A stretch of 64,000 nucleotides of DNA, from assembly GCF_016741935.1 (NCBI RefSeq), contig NZ_JAERRG010000023.1, positions 118,653-182,652 of the forward strand, given 5' to 3'. The notes beneath the pieces are model-generated. The model did not search any database, had not been told where the DNA came from, and was given only the letters and a program-made list of their open reading frames with translations. This stretch comes from Streptomyces endocoffeicus (lineage in GTDB: Bacteria; Actinomycetota; Actinomycetes; Streptomycetales; Streptomycetaceae). Below, in pieces: positions 24,087-55,919 of this stretch; positions within the stretch are counted from its first letter, which is position 1; each line of letters opens with the position of its first letter. The position numbers and the translations under genes are program-made.

Positions 24087-24823
24087 AGGACGATGCCCCC
24101 GTCGACCTGGAGGATCTGCCCGGTGATGTAGCCCGCCCGGTCGGACACCAGGAACGACACCAGTTCGGCCACGTCCTCGGGGGTGCCGAAGCGGCGCATG
24201 GGGACCAGTTCCATCGCCTGGGCGCGCACCTTGTCGGTGAGGCCCGCGGTCATGTCGGTCTCGATGAACCCGGGGGCGACGACATTGACCCGCAGGCCGT
24301 AGGGGGCGAGCTCCTTGGCCAGCGCCTTGCTCATGCCGTTGATACCGGCCTTGGCGGCGGAGTAGTTCGTCTGTGCCTTGTTGCCGTAGACGCCGGCCAC
24401 CGAGGAGACGTTGACGATGACGCCCCGCTTGCGCTTCATGAAGCCGAACGCCAGCGACCGGCAGAAGTTGAAGACACCGGTCAGGCTGGCGTCGATGACG
24501 GCGTCCCAGTCCTCCACCGGCATCAGCACCAGCGGGTTGTCGCGGACGATGCCGGCCGAGTTGACGAGGGTGTCGATGGGGCCGAGGTCGGCCTCGGCCT
24601 CCTTGATGAAGGACTGCACGGCCTCGAAGTCCGCGACGTCACAGGGCGCGTGGAAGCAGCGCACGCCCAGCTCGCGGATCCGCTCGGCGGTCTCCTCGGC
24701 GCGCTCCTTCTCGCTGCGGTAGCAGAACGCGACGTCCATTCCGTCCTGGGCGAGACGGAGGGCGACACTCGCGCCGATACCGCGCGATCCCCCGGTGACA
24801 AGGGCACGGCGTTGTGTGGACAT
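24083..24823 (-). CDS. 3-oxoacyl-ACP reductase (FabG-type ketoreductase)
   Basis: The 246-residue SDR has TGGSRGIG (residues 10-17), NSAG near residue 88, NVSSVAGVYGNKAQTNYSAAKAG giving Ser, Tyr and Lys, and the FabG tail GYITGQILQVDGG. It reduces each 3-keto group made by the KS pair, so the PKS is of the reducing type. GAGGT lies 8 bases before the ATG at 24823. A 76-base gap separates it from the diaminopropionate gene upstream, long enough to hold an internal promoter, though I see no strong one. Confidence 0.92.
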   Translation of the reverse strand: MSTQRRALVTGGSRGIGASVALRLAQDGMDVAFCYRSEKERAEETAERIRELGVRCFHAPCDVADFEAVQSFIKEAEADLGPIDTLVNSAGIVRDNPLVLMPVEDWDAVIDASLTGVFNFCRSLAFGFMKRKRGVIVNVSSVAGVYGNKAQTNYSAAKAGINGMSKALAKELAPYGLRVNVVAPGFIETDMTAGLTDKVRAQAMELVPMRRFGTPEDVAELVSFLVSDRAGYITGQILQVDGGIVL

Positions 24824-24899
24824 GGGAATTACCTCGTGGGTCGGGTCCGGAGACGGGTCAGTGGGTGGTACGGGACGGCGGGTCACGAGCGGGGGGCGC

Positions 24900-25907
24900 T
24901 CACCAGCGGGTGGTCTCGCCGAAGAACCCCTTGATGGCGGTGGCCTCGTTCTCCTCCAGGGCGGCCCGGTGCACGAACGCGCCGACGGCGAGGTCGAGCA
25001 CGCCGAGGCCGAAGGGCGAGAAGATGACGGGCCGGTCAGGGGCCACCTTCCGGCGGGCGCGGATCACATCCGCGAGGGTGCCGTTGATGAACTCCCGGTG
25101 GCCGAACTTCTGCTCGGCCAGATGCGGCGAGGTGTTGGCGGTGAGGCAGTGGTCGATGTCGTCCAGGATGTTGTAGGCGCCTGCGATGATCTCCGGGTCG
25201 ATGTCCCGCAGGGAGATGTTGAGGACGATCTGACCGGGGGCGAAGGTGCCCGGCCTGGTGATGTAGGGCTCTCCTGCCGTGGTGGCGAGCACCACCACAT
25301 CGGCCTCCGCGATCGCCTTGTCCCGCTCGGCGGCGACGCTCGCACGGTGGCCGAGGGTGCCGGACGCATACGCGGTGAGCGATTCGGCGTAGCGCGGGTC
25401 CCGGTCGTGCACCAGCACCTCGTCGAGCTGCCAGTCGCGGTCGGTGAAGAACTCCAGGATGTTGCGGGCGATGATGCCGGCGCCGATCACCAGGAGCCGC
25501 CGGACGGTCCGCGATCCGTGCAGCGTCTCGGCGGCGAGCACGGCGGAGGCCGCAGTGCGGGCGGCGCTGATCTGGGCGGCTTCGAGACAGGCGAACGGAT
25601 ACCCGGTCTCGTAGTCGTTGAGCAGCAGGACCGCCGAGGCGCGCGGCACCGAACGCTCGATATTGCCGGGGAAGCTGGCGATCCACTTGATGCCGGCGAC
25701 CGAGTGCGCACCGCCCAGATAGGCGGGCAGGGCGATGATGCGGCTGTCCGGCTTGTCGGGGAAGCGCAGGAAGTAGCTGTTGGGATTGACCGAGTCACCC
25801 AGGTCATGGGTGAGGTAGGTGTCCCGTACCTGGTCGACGATTTGCGACCGGGAGCGGCCGATCACACGGCGGGCGGTTTCGCCGCTGACGACATGGAAGT
25901 CGAACAT
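24900..25907 (-). CDS. SbnB-like N-(2-amino-2-carboxyethyl)-L-glutamate dehydrogenase
   Basis: The 335-residue protein belongs to the ornithine cyclodeaminase/mu-crystallin family: SVAGIKWIASFPGN near residue 70, then NAD-binding LLVIGAGIIARNILEFF near residue 140, VVVLATTAGEPYI and LNISLRDIDPEI. The SbnB branch oxidatively splits N-(2-amino-2-carboxyethyl)-glutamate to L-2,3-diaminopropionate, 2-oxoglutarate and NADH. It starts 1 base after the stop of the SbnA-like gene, the pair that defines the Dap pathway. Proline- or alanine-forming relatives exist, so the assignment leans on the pairing. Confidence 0.88.
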   Translation of the reverse strand: MFDFHVVSGETARRVIGRSRSQIVDQVRDTYLTHDLGDSVNPNSYFLRFPDKPDSRIIALPAYLGGAHSVAGIKWIASFPGNIERSVPRASAVLLLNDYETGYPFACLEAAQISAARTAASAVLAAETLHGSRTVRRLLVIGAGIIARNILEFFTDRDWQLDEVLVHDRDPRYAESLTAYASGTLGHRASVAAERDKAIAEADVVVLATTAGEPYITRPGTFAPGQIVLNISLRDIDPEIIAGAYNILDDIDHCLTANTSPHLAEQKFGHREFINGTLADVIRARRKVAPDRPVIFSPFGLGVLDLAVGAFVHRAALEENEATAIKGFFGETTRW

Positions 25908-25908
25908 G

Positions 25909-26913
25909 TCAGCCTTTCAGAAGCAGTGAGCCGTCGGCGTCCGGATGGTCGTCCGCGCCCGCCGGGATCAGGGCCTGGTGTCCGAAGCGTTCCTCGACCC
26001 AGGCGTCGTTGTAGATGGTGTTGAGGTAGCGGTCCCCGGTGTCGGGGGCGATGGCCACCACGGTGGATCCGGGCGGCAGCGCCGGGCCCCTGCGCACCAC
26101 GGCCGCCAGGACCGAGCCGGTGGAGGCGCCGGTGGCGATGCCCCGGCTTCTGGCGATGGTGCGGCACATGCGGACCGCCTCGGCCTCGGGGACGATGACG
26201 ATGTCGTCGACGAGCCGGGGGTCGCACAATTCGGGCTTGCGGCTGGTGCCGAGCCCCGGGAGATGCCGCTTGCCGGGCGGGAAGCCGAAGGTGACGGATC
26301 CGGCGGTGTCCACCGCGACGATCCGGGTGTGCGGGGAGCGTTCGCGGAAGTGGGCCGCGCAGCCCATCAGGGTGCCGGTGGTGCCGGCGCCGATGAACAG
26401 GTGGTCGACCTCGGGAACCTCGTCGAGGATGGCGGCGGCGGTGCGGTCCCGGTGGATCCGGGGGTTGGCCTCATTGGCGTACTGGTTCGGCCAGAACAGG
26501 GCGGGGTCCTGCTGCAGCCGGTCGTGGATGTAGTCGATCCTCGACTGCAGATATCCGCCGTTGGCGTCCTTCTTGTCGACGACCACCACCGTCGCCCCGA
26601 AGGTCCGGATCAGGGCCGCGTTCTGGGGCGAGGTGTTCGGGTCGGTGACACAGGTGAAGCGGTATCCCCTGGCGGCGCACACGGAGGCGAGCGCCACTCC
26701 CAGGTTGCCCGAGGACGATTCGATGATGTGGCCGCCGGGTCTGAGCAGATTCCACCGCTCGGCGTCCTCGACGAGTCCGATGGCGGTCTTGAGTTTGATC
26801 GAACCGGCCGGATTGAAACCCTCGATCTTGAGCAGGAGCCGGATATCGGGGACGAGTCCATCGATCCGCAGGAAGACACGGTCGAAGACCAGGTCCTGCG
26901 CGCTGTCGTACAT
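25909..26913 (-). CDS. SbnA-like PLP-dependent synthase, first step to L-2,3-diaminopropionate
   Basis: The 334-residue cysteine-synthase-fold protein has the PLP lysine in GFNPAGSIKLKTAIGL (near residue 41), ESSSGNLGVALA for PLP/substrate binding, GAGTTGTLMGC as the phosphate loop near residue 190, and SRGIATGASTGSVLAA near residue 265. SbnA joins O-phospho-L-serine and glutamate to give the substrate of SbnB. GGAGG lies 7 bases before the ATG at 26913, whose first base is shared with the stop of the membrane protein gene. Together with SbnB this predicts a Dap residue in the peptide. Confidence 0.9.
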   Translation of the reverse strand: MYDSAQDLVFDRVFLRIDGLVPDIRLLLKIEGFNPAGSIKLKTAIGLVEDAERWNLLRPGGHIIESSSGNLGVALASVCAARGYRFTCVTDPNTSPQNAALIRTFGATVVVVDKKDANGGYLQSRIDYIHDRLQQDPALFWPNQYANEANPRIHRDRTAAAILDEVPEVDHLFIGAGTTGTLMGCAAHFRERSPHTRIVAVDTAGSVTFGFPPGKRHLPGLGTSRKPELCDPRLVDDIVIVPEAEAVRMCRTIARSRGIATGASTGSVLAAVVRRGPALPPGSTVVAIAPDTGDRYLNTIYNDAWVEERFGHQALIPAGADDHPDADGSLLLKG

Positions 26914-27440
26914 CAATTTCCTCCGCGCCTTTCCGGGCGCCGCGGATGGTTCATGACATAGGTCCGGGTGGCGAGGAAGAGCAGGACTCCCCACACCAGG
27001 AACGACATGTCCCAGACGAACAGGCGCCACAGCAGCGGCTTCCACTCGACGGGGTCGGACGGAGTGAGCACACCGGTCGCCACCAGCAGCAGGCTGCCGA
27101 CCTGCAAGGCGCCGTAGACGGTCAGCAGCACCGCGCCGCCCCAGCCCGCGAGAAGCATCAGCGGGCGGGGGACGACGCGGCCCCACGGCCGGACGAGCGA
27201 CAACGAGAACAGACCGCCCGCCACCTTGAGCGCGCCGGTGATCCAGACGACCGCGATAAAGCCGGAGTTCCGGCGTTCCGCCATCCGCTGGATCGCGCCG
27301 CCCAGGGTGTCGAGGCCGAAGGTGCCCCCGGCCGCCCAGTAGAAGCTGAACAGGCCGAAGCCGACGGCCAGTACCGCGGCCGTGTATCCGGCCCAGGCCA
27401 TCTGCCGGCCCCCGGTGTCCGGGGCTGTTGGAGCATTCAT
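26913..27440 (-). CDS. DUF3995-like four-helix membrane protein
   Basis: The 175-residue protein has four likely membrane helices: YTAAVLAVGFGLFSFYWAAG, FIAVVWITGALKVAGGLFSL, LMLLAGWGGAVLLTVYGALQ, and FVWDMSFLVWGVLLFLATR. The pattern matches DUF3995-type proteins of unknown function. A WE-P motif (DPVEWKPLLWRLF) precedes the last helix. It is wedged between ACP2 and the Dap genes in the same transcript, so it may help transport or resistance, but nothing in the sequence shows this. Confidence 0.75.
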   Translation of the reverse strand: MNAPTAPDTGGRQMAWAGYTAAVLAVGFGLFSFYWAAGGTFGLDTLGGAIQRMAERRNSGFIAVVWITGALKVAGGLFSLSLVRPWGRVVPRPLMLLAGWGGAVLLTVYGALQVGSLLLVATGVLTPSDPVEWKPLLWRLFVWDMSFLVWGVLLFLATRTYVMNHPRRPERRGGN

Positions 27441-27497
27441 GTCGGTGGTCCGCTTTCTTCCCTCGTGACGTCGTCGTCGCCGTGGTGTGCGAAGGGT

Positions 27498-27755
27498 TCA
27501 GTCCTGCCAGCCGGCCTGCGTGGCCACGACGTCGTAGACGGCCTTGAGGTTCTCCATCTGGGGCAGCTCGGACTGCGGGATGTCGATCTTGTACTTCTTC
27601 TCGATCCGGGCGAGGATCTCGATCGCCCGCAGCGAGTCCGCCTCGTGCTCCTCCGCGAACGAACCGGTCTCGGTGATCTCCTCCGGCTCGACCTCGAGCA
27701 CCTCGGCGACGATCTCGCGCAGCTCGTCCAGGTGCTGCTCACGCGCTTCGGACAT
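27498..27755 (-). CDS. Acyl carrier protein 2 (near-duplicate of ACP1)
   Basis: Eighty-five residues with the same Ser41 phosphopantetheine site as ACP1. Across the 258-base gene I count five base differences from ACP1, giving three amino acid changes. GAGGAG lies 7 bases before the ATG; the upstream flanks of the two genes do not match, so the similarity stops at the coding region. It lies next to the MbtH and NRPS genes, away from the KS genes, and might present the finished acyl chain to the starter condensation domain. Confidence 0.92.
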   Translation of the reverse strand: MSEAREQHLDELREIVAEVLEVEPEEITETGSFAEEHEADSLRAIEILARIEKKYKIDIPQSELPQMENLKAVYDVVATQAGWQD

Positions 27756-27824
27756 GGTGTGCTCCTCAGGGTGTGTTTCTCGGGTGGGTGTTCTTGTGGG
27801 GCGAGGGGGGTGGTTCGCGGGCCG

Positions 27825-28043
27825 TCAGGAGGTGGCCGAGTCCATGGCCTCGACCAGGCTCTTGGGGCGCATGTCGGTCCAGTTCTCGTTGATGTGGTCC
27901 AGGCAGGCCTGGCGCCCGTCGGGGCCGTGGACGCCTGTCCAGCCGGCCGGGACCTCGGCGAAGACCGGCCACAGGGAGTGCTGGCCCTCGTCGTTGACCA
28001 GCACCAGATACATGGCGTCCGCGTCGTCGAAGGGGTTGCTCAT
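27825..28043 (-). CDS. MbtH-like protein
   Basis: The 72-residue protein has the family pattern VNDEGQHSLWPVFAEVPAGW, then CLDHINENWTDMRP. MbtH proteins bind adenylation domains and are needed for folding or activity of many of them. It lies 32 bases after the larger NRPS gene on the same strand and should serve both NRPS proteins. Confidence 0.95.
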   Translation of the reverse strand: MSNPFDDADAMYLVLVNDEGQHSLWPVFAEVPAGWTGVHGPDGRQACLDHINENWTDMRPKSLVEAMDSATS

Positions 28044-28075
28044 CTCTCGTCTCGTCTCTCTTCCGTGGAGGGGTC

Positions 28076-52287
<24,212 letters not shown>

Positions 52288-52536
52288 GGTTCATCCGTCC
52301 TGATCGGGCGATGACGCATCGATAATGAGTCGAGTGGGGCGCATGATTCATCCGACGCGACAAATTCGGAAGTGAACTACATCTCGACAAGCCAACGGAA
52401 GTGAAATGGAATTCCGCTGCGAGATGTCAATCCACAAGAGAAACACCAAGCGGGGCACGCCTGAATTCTCGGCGCCGGCATGGGGAATGGCGGTGGGGAC
52501 GGAGAACCCGGCGCGAGGGCTCCACGCGCATTCCTG
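52288..52536 (-). promoter_or_regulatory. Leader and likely promoter region of the biosynthetic operon
   Basis: This 249-base non-coding gap before NRPS A is the only sizeable gap upstream of the 39-kb run and should hold its main promoter. It is clearly less GC-rich than its surroundings. On the minus strand TTGTCG, 17 bases and GAATTT (about 52390-52362) form a weak candidate -35/-10 pair. I see no clear regulator-binding palindrome here and no reading frame. Confidence 0.45.
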
Positions 52537-52556
52537 GCGGGCCCGTGCGGGCCCGC
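52537..52556 (-). terminator. Hairpin terminator after the ABC transporter genes
   Basis: GCGGGCCCG and its exact complement are separated by two bases. The hairpin starts 6 bases after the permease stop (52563), so it should end the transporter transcript before the NRPS operon promoter region. No T tract follows. Confidence 0.7.
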
Positions 52557-52562
52557 GGTGCC

Positions 52563-53351
52563 TCAGCGGGCGGCGGCCTTGCGATAGGCGCCGACGGCGG
52601 CGGGGACGACGATGGCGAGCAGCAGCGCGATCAGCGCGAGGGACAGCGGGATGGGGTACTGGACGGGGAGGGCGCCCTTACCAGTGCCGGTCGAGGTGTT
52701 GCCGAAGAGTTCACGGCAGGCGGCCACCACGGCGCTCACCGGGTTCCACTCGCACAGCACCCGCAGCCAGCCCGGCAGCCCGTTCAGCGGAATGAACGCG
52801 TTGGAGAGGAAGGTGAGCGGCATGACCAGCATGAACGCGATGGAATTGACCGCCTCGGCACTGCGGGCCAACAGCCCGATGAGCGCGCCCAGCCAGGACA
52901 TGGCGTAGCCGAGCAGCAGCAGGATGCCGAATCCGGCGACGGCCTTGGGGATGCCCTGGTGCACCCGCCAGCCGATGAGGTATCCGACGACGGCCATCGC
53001 GACACAGGCGATGACGGCCAGCGCCACGTCGGAGAGGGTGCGCCCGATGAGCACGGCCGACCGGGACATGGGGAGGGAGCGGAAGCGGTCGACCACTCCG
53101 TTGCCGAGGTCTCCGGCGACGCCCAGCGCGGTGTTGCCCACGTTGGTGAGCATCATCTGGGTGAAGATGCCGGCCATCAGAAACGAGCGGTAGTCGCTGC
53201 CCGGAACGGAGATCGCGCTGCCGAACAGCACGCCGAAGACGATCACGTACGCGATCGGCATCAGCGTCACGCTGAGGAGCTTCTCCGGAATGCGGGCCAG
53301 ATGCCGCATATGGCGGCCGAACAGTGCGGAGACGTCGCTGACGAGTTCCAT
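52563..53351 (-). CDS. ABC-2 type permease (DrrB-like)
   Basis: The 262-residue integral membrane protein has six likely helices (for example LLSVTLMPIAYVIVFGVLFG, VALAVIACVAMAVVGYLIG and PLSLALIALLLAIVVPAAVG) and the ABC-2 region around DRFRSLPMSRSAVLIGRTLSD with a final NPVSAVVAACRELF before the last helix. It pairs with the ATPase gene 12 bases upstream to form a DrrAB-type exporter, likely for self-resistance or export of the lipopeptide, judging from position next to the NRPS genes. Confidence 0.92.
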   Translation of the reverse strand: MELVSDVSALFGRHMRHLARIPEKLLSVTLMPIAYVIVFGVLFGSAISVPGSDYRSFLMAGIFTQMMLTNVGNTALGVAGDLGNGVVDRFRSLPMSRSAVLIGRTLSDVALAVIACVAMAVVGYLIGWRVHQGIPKAVAGFGILLLLGYAMSWLGALIGLLARSAEAVNSIAFMLVMPLTFLSNAFIPLNGLPGWLRVLCEWNPVSAVVAACRELFGNTSTGTGKGALPVQYPIPLSLALIALLLAIVVPAAVGAYRKAAAR

Positions 53352-53363
53352 GGTGCCCTCGCC

Positions 53364-54314
53364 CTACCCTTCCTTGCCGGTGGTGCCGCCGGTGAGGGCG
53401 AGGAACACATCGTCGAGCGAGGGCCGCCGTACGGCGAATCCGATGGGCCGCACCTGGGCGGCGTCCAGGGCGGAGGCGGCCTCGGCGACGGTCTTGAGCT
53501 GGTCGCGAAGGGATACGGAAAGCGTCCGTCCGTTCCGTTCGACCGCCGGCTCCATGGCGGTGACCTCCCGCAGTGCGGTGACGGCCGCGGGGATCGCGGC
53601 GTCGTCCTGCACGGTGACTTCGAGTCGTTCGCCGCCCACCTTGGCCTTGAGTTCGTCCGAGGTGCCGTCGGCGATCACGCGCCCGCCGTCGATCACCGCG
53701 ATCCGGTCGGCGAGCTGATCGGCCTCTTCGAGGTACTGGGTGGTCATCAGGACCGTGACACCGCCCGCGAGTTGCTCGCGGATCATGTCCCACAGGATGA
53801 GCCTGCTGGTCGGGTCGAGGCCGGTGGTCGGCTCGTCGAGGAAGAGCACCTTGGGTCCGGCGATGAGACTGGCGGCCAGGTCCAGCCGTCTGCGGGTGCC
53901 ACCGGAGTACGTCTTGACCGGGCGTGCGGCGACCTGGCCCAGGTCGAGCCGGTCGAGCAGCACATCGGCGCGAGTTTTCGCCCCGCGCCGGCCCAGGCGG
54001 TGGAGCACCCCGATGAGCTGGAGGTTCTCCCGGCCGGTGAGCCTTTCGTCAAGGGCCGCGTACTGACCGGTGAGGCCGATCCTGCGGCGCACCTCGCGCG
54101 GGTGGGTGCTTACGTCGTATCCGGCGACGCTCGCACGGCCCGCGTCGGCTTCCAGCAGCGTGGCCAGCACCCGCACCGTCGTCGTCTTGCCCGCTCCGTT
54201 GGGGCCGAGGAGGCCGAGGAGCGTTCCCGCCGGAACGGACAGGTCCACGCCTCGCAGCGCCTCCTGGTCCCCGTATCTCTTCCGGATCCCTTCGGCCTCT
54301 ATGACCATATCCAC
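53364..54314 (-). CDS. ABC transporter ATP-binding protein (DrrA-like)
   Basis: The 316-residue ATPase has Walker A GPNGAGKTTT near residue 39, signature SGGTRRRLDLAASL near residue 140, Walker B VLFLDEPTTGLDP and switch His region replaced by TTQYLEEAD, as in DrrA drug exporters. The C-terminal DUF4162-like region ends RRPSLDDVFLALTG. A GTG at 54314 is favoured because GAGG lies 9 bases upstream; an ATG two codons later (54308) is possible. An open frame to 54407 has no ribosome site. It drives efflux together with the downstream permease. Confidence 0.93.
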   Translation of the reverse strand: MDMVIEAEGIRKRYGDQEALRGVDLSVPAGTLLGLLGPNGAGKTTTVRVLATLLEADAGRASVAGYDVSTHPREVRRRIGLTGQYAALDERLTGRENLQLIGVLHRLGRRGAKTRADVLLDRLDLGQVAARPVKTYSGGTRRRLDLAASLIAGPKVLFLDEPTTGLDPTSRLILWDMIREQLAGGVTVLMTTQYLEEADQLADRIAVIDGGRVIADGTSDELKAKVGGERLEVTVQDDAAIPAAVTALREVTAMEPAVERNGRTLSVSLRDQLKTVAEAASALDAAQVRPIGFAVRRPSLDDVFLALTGGTTGKEG

Positions 54315-54393
54315 GAATTCACACCTCACGTACTTGAAACGTGCTTTGCATTGCATCGCACACGCATGCGCAATGGACGCATGACAGCGACGA

Positions 54394-54407
54394 GTGGCGT
54401 ACGCCAC
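54394..54407. promoter_or_regulatory. Palindrome GTGGCGTACGCCAC, candidate operator
   Basis: A perfect 14-base dyad, 80 bases upstream of the exporter ATPase start. The spacing suits a repressor site over or near the exporter promoter. The binding protein is unknown. Confidence 0.5.
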
Positions 54408-54454
54408 AGCAGTAGAGAAGTACGTGGCCCCCGTTCATTAAAGTGATAGGCCCT

Positions 54455-54476
54455 CCGCTAGGGAATTCCCTATCGG
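54455..54476. promoter_or_regulatory. 22-base dyad centred on TAGGGAATTCCCTA, candidate operator
   Basis: The perfect 14-base core is flanked by CCG and CGG with one unpaired base on each side, giving a 22-base symmetrical element. AT-rich sequence surrounds it. It could control the exporter, the methyltransferase or both. Confidence 0.55.
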
Positions 54477-54540
54477 ATGGCAGCGCCACTAAAGCAGTCG
54501 GCGCACACACCTGACAAGGTCCATCCGGACCACGGACCAA

Positions 54541-54552
54541 TACCGGCCGGTA
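54541..54552. promoter_or_regulatory. Palindrome TACCGGCCGGTA
   Basis: A perfect 12-base dyad followed by an AT-rich tract (AATTTATTGATCAA). Too short to assign; it is kept because three dyads fall within 160 bases of a non-coding region. Confidence 0.4.
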
Positions 54553-54917
54553 ATTTATTGATCAACAGTAAGTGATGAGGGGGCGAGCCCCGGGGGCGAT
54601 ATCCGATTTACCCTCATTCCGCCGTGCCGCTCGCCGCCCTCGACACCCGCCCCCAGCCGCAGAACTGACGGTCGGACATCTGTCGTTCCGATGGCTCACC
54701 GGCTTTATCCACCAGGGGAACATCGCGTAAATTCTGTCGATCTTCTCAGGCGGGACGGCCGACAGGGCGTCATCTCACAACCGGCCGAGGCGTTCCGAGC
54801 CCAGCAACCGGCCCGCTCGCCCGCGATTGGCCGACTCTCGCGCATATGCCGCTGGGAAGCGCCTAACCTGACCGTGCGACTTGGCACTGAAGGGCACACC
54901 CCCACCCCGGAGCCCGC

Positions 54918-55754
54918 ATGACTCACGAACTGCCGAATGCCTTGAACCTGCGAACGGACAAGGCGCACTCCGCCCGCATGTACGACTTCTACCTCGGCGG
55001 GAAGGACAACTACGAGGCAGACCGGGAGGCCGCCAACAGAGTCGCGGGCTCCTACCCCGGCATCTTCGTGTGCGCCAGGGAGAACCGCGCGTTCATGCAC
55101 CGCGCCACGCGCGTGCTCGCCCGGGACCACGGCATCCGGCAGTGGCTCGACATCGGTACCGGCATTCCGACCAAGCCCAATCTGCATGAAGTGGCGCAGT
55201 CCGTGGCACCCGACGCGCGGATCGTCTACGTGGACAACGACCCGATGGTCCTCGTCCGCGCACAGACCCTGCTCAACAGCTCCGCGAGCGGCCGCACCGC
55301 CTACATCAGGGCGGATGTCAACGAACCCGAGACCATACTGCGCTCCCCGGAGCTCCTCGAGACGCTGGACCTGACCAAGCCCGTCGCCCTCAGCCTGAAC
55401 GCACTCATGCACTTCATCACCGACGCCAAGGACGCGCACGGGCTCGTCCGCCGCCTGATGGGCGCGCTGCCCTCGGGCAGCGCGCTCGCCCTCAGCCACT
55501 GCACACCGGACTTCGACCCCCAGACCTGGCAGAAGGTCACCGACATCTACCACCGGGCCGGAACGCCGGTGCGATTCCGTGACAAGGCGGCCGTGGCGGA
55601 CTTCTTCACCGGTCTGGACCTGATCGAGCCGGGTATCGTCGTCGGCCACCGCTGGCGGCCGTCCACCGAGGACGGCGGAGTGGCCCGGGACGACGGCCCG
55701 GCGCCGAGCGACGCCGACGTCAGTCTGTGGGCCGGGGTCGGCATCAAGCCATAA
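54918..55754 (+). CDS. SAM-dependent methyltransferase, Methyltransf_19 (DUF574) family
   Basis: The 278-residue protein carries the actinomycete family landmarks ARMYDFYLGGKDNYEADR (residues 22-39), the SAM-binding strand WLDIGTGIPTKPNLHEVAQ, acidic VYVDNDPMVLVRAQTLL and SLNALMHFI, then a late LIEPGIVVGHRWRP. Members are numerous in Streptomyces but their substrates are largely unknown. It lies beyond the exporter on the opposite strand, so a tailoring role in the lipopeptide pathway is possible but not supported by gene arrangement. Confidence 0.88.
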   Translation: MTHELPNALNLRTDKAHSARMYDFYLGGKDNYEADREAANRVAGSYPGIFVCARENRAFMHRATRVLARDHGIRQWLDIGTGIPTKPNLHEVAQSVAPDARIVYVDNDPMVLVRAQTLLNSSASGRTAYIRADVNEPETILRSPELLETLDLTKPVALSLNALMHFITDAKDAHGLVRRLMGALPSGSALALSHCTPDFDPQTWQKVTDIYHRAGTPVRFRDKAAVADFFTGLDLIEPGIVVGHRWRPSTEDGGVARDDGPAPSDADVSLWAGVGIKP

Positions 55755-55919
55755 CCCGAGGGATAGCAGTCCTCCACCCGAAGTATCGACCCGGTGCACG
55801 GGAAGTTGAGAGTCTGTCATTTTTTGCCGTCAGAGCTCTTGTGAGCGGCATCCGCCTTCATTACTTTCCAGTAGGTGGCGCCCCAACGATGACAGACCCC
55901 CACCTCCAATGGAGTGACC

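Larger units (their letters stand above)
54315..54917. other. Intergenic region of about 600 bases with several palindromes
   Basis: No convincing reading frame lies between the exporter genes (minus) and the methyltransferase (plus). The stretch is relatively AT-rich between 54400 and 54620 and contains three perfect or near-perfect palindromes listed separately. It should hold divergent promoters for both flanks. GGAG 5 bases before the ATG at 54918 is the methyltransferase ribosome site. Nothing else is recognisable. Confidence 0.6.

Noticed and set aside
54705..55820. Minus-strand 371-codon frame
   Set aside because: It is antisense to the Methyltransf_19 gene and shows no family motif.
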